Source of the DNA: Methylobacterium indicum
GTDB taxonomy: Bacteria; Pseudomonadota; Alphaproteobacteria; Rhizobiales; Beijerinckiaceae
Length of the DNA stretch: 36,099 nt
NCBI RefSeq assembly: GCF_001043895.1
Contig: NZ_JTHF01000106.1
Location: 1-36,099 of the forward strand
Reading direction: 5' to 3'
Of this stretch, positions 31,955-36,099 are shown piece after piece. Position 1 is the stretch's first letter. The number at the start of each line of letters is the position of its first letter. The translations under genes and the position numbers were made by a program. The notes under the pieces were generated by a model that saw nothing but the letters and a program-made list of their open reading frames with translations, had not been told where the DNA came from and ran no database searches.

Positions 31955-32515
31955 TTATACCCGGTAGCGCCGGTGCAGGCTCGACACCACGTCCTCCGCC
32001 AGTCCCAGGCGCTCGGCCAGGTAGGCGAGATAGAGCTGGTTGACCCGGCGGCGCTGATCGACGGCGAGCAGCGAGGCGACGTACGCGTAGGCGCCGAGAT
32101 CGGCATCGAGGATCGCGTCGAGGAGGTCGCCGAGCGCCAGCGGCGCGGCGAGCGCCTTGTCGAGGCGCTGGCGCTCGGCCTCCGCGGCACTGATCCGGGC
32201 GAGCGCGTCGCGCACCGGGGCAGGGTCCTGCCGGCGCCCCTGCGCCAGGAACGCCGCCGCCATCGCCTGGATCACGAGGTCGCGCTGGGCCGGCTCCAGC
32301 ACCCGGAGGTTGAGGGTGAGCGGCACCAGGGTCTGGTGGCGGTTCTGCAGGAAGGCGTGCAGCACCTTCTGGCCCAGCGCCTCGGTCACCACCGCGTCCG
32401 CCCGCCCCGCCCGCCGGTCGCGCCGCGAGGCCCGGGCCGGGGCGGTCCCCGGCTCCTCGACCTCCCCGGCCGGGTCGTCGCGCCCGAAGGCGCGGGTGAG
32501 GAAGGCGAAGCTCAT
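31955..32515 (-). CDS. Hypothetical protein with a TerB/DUF533-like C-terminal half
   Basis: I am not certain of the family. The protein has 186 residues with no signal peptide or membrane helix. The first 40 residues are Arg/Ala-rich and likely disordered. The rest is all-helical. The end, AYAYVASLLAVDQRR...YLAYLAERLGLAEDVVSSLH, follows the pattern of the C-terminal part of DUF533/TerB-like proteins ('YAASLLAID...YL..LA..LGL...V..L'). Those proteins are small helical bundles of uncertain role, sometimes linked to stress or metal resistance. The ATG at 32515 has no obvious ribosome-binding site. It lies 67 bp after the Uma2 gene on the same strand. Confidence 0.55.
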   Translation of the reverse strand: MSFAFLTRAFGRDDPAGEVEEPGTAPARASRRDRRAGRADAVVTEALGQKVLHAFLQNRHQTLVPLTLNLRVLEPAQRDLVIQAMAAAFLAQGRRQDPAPVRDALARISAAEAERQRLDKALAAPLALGDLLDAILDADLGAYAYVASLLAVDQRRRVNQLYLAYLAERLGLAEDVVSSLHRRYRV

Positions 32516-32582
32516 GCGGGGCGGGTCCGTGACGGGCGGTCCCGCACCAACGTGCGGCGATGCGCCGGGCTCCGCGGCGGGA

Positions 32583-33179
32583 TCAGCCGCCGACGATCGG
32601 GCGCAGGACCGGCACGTCGAAAGAGATCCGCCCGAGATCGATCGCGAAATCCACGGCCTCGAGCCGCAGGACGTCGTCCGGCGCGGTGAGGACGTCGCAG
32701 ACCCAGCCATCCGCCTCGCGCCGGTAATGCTCCACCCGCATCTGGTCCTGGTAGGCAAGGACGATGTGCCGGAGCGTCGGCAACGACTTGTAGAAGGACA
32801 GCTTGGGCCCGCGATCGCGGTCCATGGTGCTCGGCGACAGCACCTCGACGATGACGAGCGGGTCGGTGACGAAGGTGCGGTTCTGGCGCGGTCCGCATCG
32901 TACGACGATGTCGGGCTTCGGCTTGTCCCGGCCGCGGCCGTCCTCGTCGCGCTGCACCCGCATCCCGCCCTGGTAGCTGCGGCAGCCGGCAGCGTCCATG
33001 GCGAGCTTCAGCGGCGCGCCGATATTGCCGGCGATCTGCTCGTGGTTCTCTGTCGGGTTCGTCATCATGACGACCTCACCGTCGACCAGCTCCCAGTCGC
33101 TCTCGTCCCGCTGCGCATCGACGAAGCGGTCGAATTCGGAGACGGTGAGCCCGTGGTGGCGACGGACGCGGTCTTCCAT
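32583..33179 (-). CDS. Uma2 family (DUF820) putative PD-(D/E)XK nuclease-fold protein
   Basis: This 198-residue protein has the Uma2 pattern: an N-terminal LTVSEFDRFVDAQ, ELVDGEVVMM with TNPTENHE (about 30-47), KPKPDIVV with Asp90, VIVEVLSPST with Glu112, and RDRGPKLSFY with Lys126. Asp90, Glu112 and Lys126 sit where the PD-(D/E)XK metal and catalytic residues are expected, so a nuclease fold is likely. Biochemical roles of Uma2 proteins are largely untested, and they occur in many copies in cyanobacteria and other bacteria. The ATG at 33179 has AGGGGAG seven bases upstream. There is no partner gene of a restriction or toxin system beside it. Confidence 0.88.
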   Translation of the reverse strand: MEDRVRRHHGLTVSEFDRFVDAQRDESDWELVDGEVVMMTNPTENHEQIAGNIGAPLKLAMDAAGCRSYQGGMRVQRDEDGRGRDKPKPDIVVRCGPRQNRTFVTDPLVIVEVLSPSTMDRDRGPKLSFYKSLPTLRHIVLAYQDQMRVEHYRREADGWVCDVLTAPDDVLRLEAVDFAIDLGRISFDVPVLRPIVGG

Positions 33180-33387
33180 GGCGCGCTCCCCTGTGGCGCT
33201 TCCCGGCTGCCCCCGGGAGCCTATCCGCTCGCGACGGGGGCGAGAAGGCACCGTCCCACGCAAACTCTTCGCCCCGCCGCCCTGGGCGCGGCCGCCCGCC
33301 ACCCAATCTAGGGGGGCTCGATACCCCGCAGCAGGATCACCCACCCGGCATGACACGCCCCCGATCGTCCGACCGGCAGGCCGGCGC

Positions 33388-35154
33388 ATGACCCTCGACC
33401 AGGGCCTCGCCTTCGGCCTCATCGGCGTCACCGTCCTGCTCTTCATCTGGGGCCGGCTGCCCTACGACCTCGTGGCGCTGCTCTCGCTGGTCGCCGGGGT
33501 GGCGCTGGGGCTGGTGCCGGCCTCCAAGGCCTTCGACGGCTTCGCCGACGACGTGGTGATCATCGTGGCGAGCGCGCTCGTCATCTCGTCGGCGGTGTCG
33601 CGCTCGGGCGTCGTCGAGAACGCGATGCGCCCGCTCCTGCCCTACCTGCGAAAGCCCAGCCGGCAGGTGCCGGCGCTGGCCGGCGCCGTGATGGGCCTGT
33701 CGGTCTTCACCAAGAACATCGGCGCGCTCGCGATCTTCATGCCGGTGGCGCTCCAGCTCGGGCGCAAGACCGGCACGCCGGCCTCGCTCCTTCTGATGCC
33801 GATGTCCTTCGCCTCGCTGATCGGCGGCCTCGTCACGCTCGTCGGCACCTCGACCAACATCATCGTCTCCAAGGTGCGGGCCGACATCACCGGCCAGCCC
33901 TTCGGCATGTTCGACTTCACGCCCGTCGGCCTGGGCCTCGCGGTGGCGGGCCTCGCCTTCCTGACGGTCGGCTACCGGCTGCTGCCGCGGGACCGGCGCC
34001 CGGCGGGCTCGCTCGCCGCCTCGTTCCGGATCGAGGCCTACACGACGGAAGCCTGCCTGCCCGAGGACTCTCCCCTCGTCGGCGCCACGGTGGGCGAGCT
34101 CGAGGCCTTGGGCGACGGCGACGTGACGGTGGCGACAGTGATCCGCGAGCGCTTCCGCCGCTTCGTGCCGGGTCCGGACTGGCGGCTTGCCGCCGGCGAC
34201 GTCCTGCTCCTCGACGGCGAGCCCGAGGATCTGGAGCGCCTGGTGGCGCGGGCCAAGCTCACGCTCGTCGGCACGCTGCCCGCCGGCGGCGAGGCGACGG
34301 TGATCGAGGCGGTGATCCCGGACGGCTCGGCCCTCGTCGGCACCACCGCGGCGGGGGCCGACCTCGCCGGGCGACACGGCACCACGCTTCTGGCGGTCAG
34401 CCGCTCCGGCGCGGCGATCACCCGGCGCATCGGCAGCGTGCGGCTGCGCGCCGGCGACGTGGTGGTGCTGCGCGCCGCCCCCGAGCGGCTCGGCGACATG
34501 CTGTCCGAGTTCGGCCTGCTGCCGCTCGCCGAGCGCAAGCTGGCGCTCGGCCACAGCCGCCGCAGCTACATCCCGATCGCGGTGCTGGCCGGCGCGATGG
34601 CGCTGATCGCGCTCCACGTCGTGCCGGTGGCGATGGCGTTCTTCGGCGCCGCCGTGCTGCTGCTGGTCCTGCGGGTCCTGACCATGCACGAGGCCTACGA
34701 GACGATCGAGTGGCCGGTGATCGTGCTGCTCGGCGCGCTCATCCCGGTCAGCGACGCGGTGCGCACCACCGGCGGCACCGACCTGATCGCCGGGGCCCTG
34801 TCGAACGTCATGCACACCGTGCCGCCGATGCTGGCGATCGGCCTCCTGCTGATCGCCGCGATGGCGGTGACGCCGTTCCTCAACAACGCCGCGACGGTGC
34901 TGGTGATGGGCCCGATCGGCGCCAGCCTCGCCCAGAAGCTCGGGCTCAACCCGGACCCGTTCCTGATGGCGGTGTCGGTGGGCGCGGCCTGCGACTTCCT
35001 CACCCCGATCGGCCACCAGTGCAACACCCTGGTGATGGGCCCGGGCGGCTACCGCTTCGGCGACTACGCCCGCCTCGGCCTGCCGCTCTCGATCATGGTG
35101 ATCGTGGTCGGCACGCTGCTCATCAGCCTGTTCTGGCCGGTGGCGCCGCGCTGA
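33388..35154 (+). CDS. SLC13 family permease with two central RCK_C (TrkA-C) domains
   Basis: This 588-residue inner-membrane transporter of the DASS/SLC13 group has the usual split layout. An N-terminal membrane half contains VFTKNIGALAIFMPVAL and LVTLVGTSTNIIV, the first NT-like substrate motif. Two cytoplasmic RCK_C domains follow (about 210-290 and 300-375, with LPEDSPLVGATVGELE, GDVLLLDGEPEDLERL and GSALVGTT...GDVVVLRAAPERL). A C-terminal membrane half has MAVTPFLNNAATVLVMGP, and FLTPIGHQCNTLVMGPGGYRF, seen as FLTPIGHQCNTLVMG. Related proteins carry sulfate, dicarboxylates or other anions with Na+; the substrate is not known. The ATG at 33388 begins at the first helix. Confidence 0.94.
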   Translation: MTLDQGLAFGLIGVTVLLFIWGRLPYDLVALLSLVAGVALGLVPASKAFDGFADDVVIIVASALVISSAVSRSGVVENAMRPLLPYLRKPSRQVPALAGAVMGLSVFTKNIGALAIFMPVALQLGRKTGTPASLLLMPMSFASLIGGLVTLVGTSTNIIVSKVRADITGQPFGMFDFTPVGLGLAVAGLAFLTVGYRLLPRDRRPAGSLAASFRIEAYTTEACLPEDSPLVGATVGELEALGDGDVTVATVIRERFRRFVPGPDWRLAAGDVLLLDGEPEDLERLVARAKLTLVGTLPAGGEATVIEAVIPDGSALVGTTAAGADLAGRHGTTLLAVSRSGAAITRRIGSVRLRAGDVVVLRAAPERLGDMLSEFGLLPLAERKLALGHSRRSYIPIAVLAGAMALIALHVVPVAMAFFGAAVLLLVLRVLTMHEAYETIEWPVIVLLGALIPVSDAVRTTGGTDLIAGALSNVMHTVPPMLAIGLLLIAAMAVTPFLNNAATVLVMGPIGASLAQKLGLNPDPFLMAVSVGAACDFLTPIGHQCNTLVMGPGGYRFGDYARLGLPLSIMVIVVGTLLISLFWPVAPR

Positions 35155-35262
35155 GGCAGGGAGACGATCCTCGGGGCGGTCCCGCGCGGGATTGCCCGTA
35201 CGTGACACCGTGTCGCCATTCTGTCGAATCGTACCCCTCCGCCCCGGGGGATACAGAGGGGC

Positions 35263-36099
35263 ATGACAGCGATCTGGTTCATCTTCGCGCTCATGACCGG
35301 CCTGGCGGTGCTCGCCCTGCTCTGGCCGATGTCGCGCCGTCCCGCCCTCGTCGTGCCCGAGGGCGAGGCGCGGATCGCCACCGAGACCGGCTTCTACCGC
35401 GACCAGCTGCGCGAGATCGACCGCGACGCCGCCCGTGGCCTCCTGGCCGCGCCCGAGGCCGAGGCCGCGAAGGCGGAGGCCGCGCGCCGGCTGCTGCGTG
35501 CGAGCCGCGATCCGGGCCAGGGCACGGGCGCGGTCGGCGAGCCGGCCCTGCGCCGGCGCCGCGCGGCCTCCGCCTTCGCCCTCTCGACGGTGCCGCTGGT
35601 CGCGCTGCTGATCTACGGCATCTACGGCTCGCCGGACCTGCCGGCCCAGCCCCAGGCCGAGCGCCTGGCCCATGCGAAATCCGCCGGCAACGACCTCGCG
35701 GCGGCGGTGGCGCAGATCGAGGCGCACCTCGCCAAGGCGCCGGAGGACGGCCGCGGCTGGGCGGTGCTCGCCCCGGTCTACCTGCGGGTCGGGCGCGTCG
35801 AGGACGCGATCAAGGCCTACGAGAATGCGCTCCGCCTCCTCGGCGACGATGCCGGTCGCCTGGCCGATTACGGCGAGGCCCTGGTGGCGGCCGAGGACGG
35901 TGTCGTCTCCTCGAAGGCCCGCGACGCCTTCGAGCGGGCGCTCAGGCAGGACCCGAAGGCGGTCAAGCCGCAATTCTACCTCGCCCGCGCCGCCGAGCAG
36001 GACGGCGACCGCGACAAAGCCCGCGCCCGCTACGCCGCCCTCGTCGCCGCCTCCCCGGCCGAAGCGCCCTGGCTGCCGATGGTGCGCGAGAGCCTGGCC
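35263..36099 (+). CDS. ccmI: Cytochrome c-type biogenesis protein CcmI (C-terminus beyond window)
   Basis: The frame is open from ATG at 35263 to the window edge (279 codons seen). CcmI acts in the cytoplasmic membrane as a chaperone that presents apocytochrome c to the haem-ligation machinery. An N-terminal membrane helix (IWFIFALMTGLAVLALLW, about 4-21) leads to FYRDQLREIDRDAARGLL. A second helix (FALSTVPLVALLIYGIYG) follows, then a tetratricopeptide-like periplasmic domain (AVLAPVYLRVGRVEDAIKAYENAL, seen as YLRVGRVEDAIKAYENAL, and FYLARAAEQDGDRDKARARY). This is the standard CcmI layout. GAGGGG lies just upstream of the start. Other ccm genes would be expected beyond the edge but are not visible. 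Confidence 0.9.
   Translation, partial: MTAIWFIFALMTGLAVLALLWPMSRRPALVVPEGEARIATETGFYRDQLREIDRDAARGLLAAPEAEAAKAEAARRLLRASRDPGQGTGAVGEPALRRRRAASAFALSTVPLVALLIYGIYGSPDLPAQPQAERLAHAKSAGNDLAAAVAQIEAHLAKAPEDGRGWAVLAPVYLRVGRVEDAIKAYENALRLLGDDAGRLADYGEALVAAEDGVVSSKARDAFERALRQDPKAVKPQFYLARAAEQDGDRDKARARYAALVAASPAEAPWLPMVRESLA

Noticed and set aside
32583..33179. Uma2 protein as part of a restriction or anti-phage system
   Set aside because: No methylase, helicase, sensor or toxin partner lies beside it; a nuclease-like fold alone does not support a defence role.
33337..35973. Long minus-strand open frame opposite the SLC13 permease and ccmI
   Set aside because: Its His/Arg/Asp-rich composition is typical of antisense frames, and both genes on the other strand are convincing.

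Overview
The window is high-GC chromosomal DNA from an alphaproteobacterium, most likely Methylobacteriaceae (Methylobacterium or Methylorubrum) in the Rhizobiales. This rests on base composition, protein style, and the one-strand TCA-cycle block mdh-sucC-sucD-sucA-sucB-(SDR)-lpdA, an order typical of Rhizobiales. No database search was possible; family names come from recognising motifs and protein style.

Layout. 1-1143: start of a probable LysM-type membrane-anchored protein (minus, cut by the window edge), divergent from a LOG/TIGR00730 gene (plus). 1144-3700: a visibly AT-richer promoter region, then an intracellular-looking subtilase (S8) and a small downstream gene that looks like a free-standing subtilisin propeptide/inhibitor. 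This is the most accessory-looking part of the window. 3984-6901: a DUF1737 protein, cysS on minus, and two small secreted proteins of unknown function. 6909-8915: a solitary ABC substrate-binding protein and a DUF6356 protein on minus, divergent from an Lrp/AsnC regulator. 9119-10582: a DHA2-type MFS exporter. 10598-20219: a minus-strand run of a tandem-receiver protein, xerC, an aldose-1-epimerase-like protein, a DEAD-box RNA helicase with a DbpA-type RNA-binding end, a double hybrid histidine kinase and gluconokinase. 20491-30857: the TCA block, read from mdh towards lpdA. 31108-33179: a TetR regulator, a TerB/DUF533-like protein and a Uma2-fold protein on minus. 33388 to the end: an SLC13 permease with two RCK_C domains, then the start of ccmI (plus, cut by the window edge).

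The TCA block encodes malate dehydrogenase, succinyl-CoA synthetase and all three components of the 2-oxoglutarate dehydrogenase complex. Several of its junctions carry strong hairpins: a terminator-shaped hairpin before mdh, three in a row between sucD and sucA, and one with a displaced T-run between sucA and sucB. Two large compound inverted repeats flank the lpdA-SDR pair. They share CCCTCTCC/GGAGAGGG arms and an ACGCTTCA core, so they look like one REP/MITE-like family.

The best candidates for something less described are the subtilase plus trans-propeptide cassette with its palindromic promoter, and the compound inverted-repeat family. I saw no CRISPR array, rRNA, tRNA, transposase or prophage.
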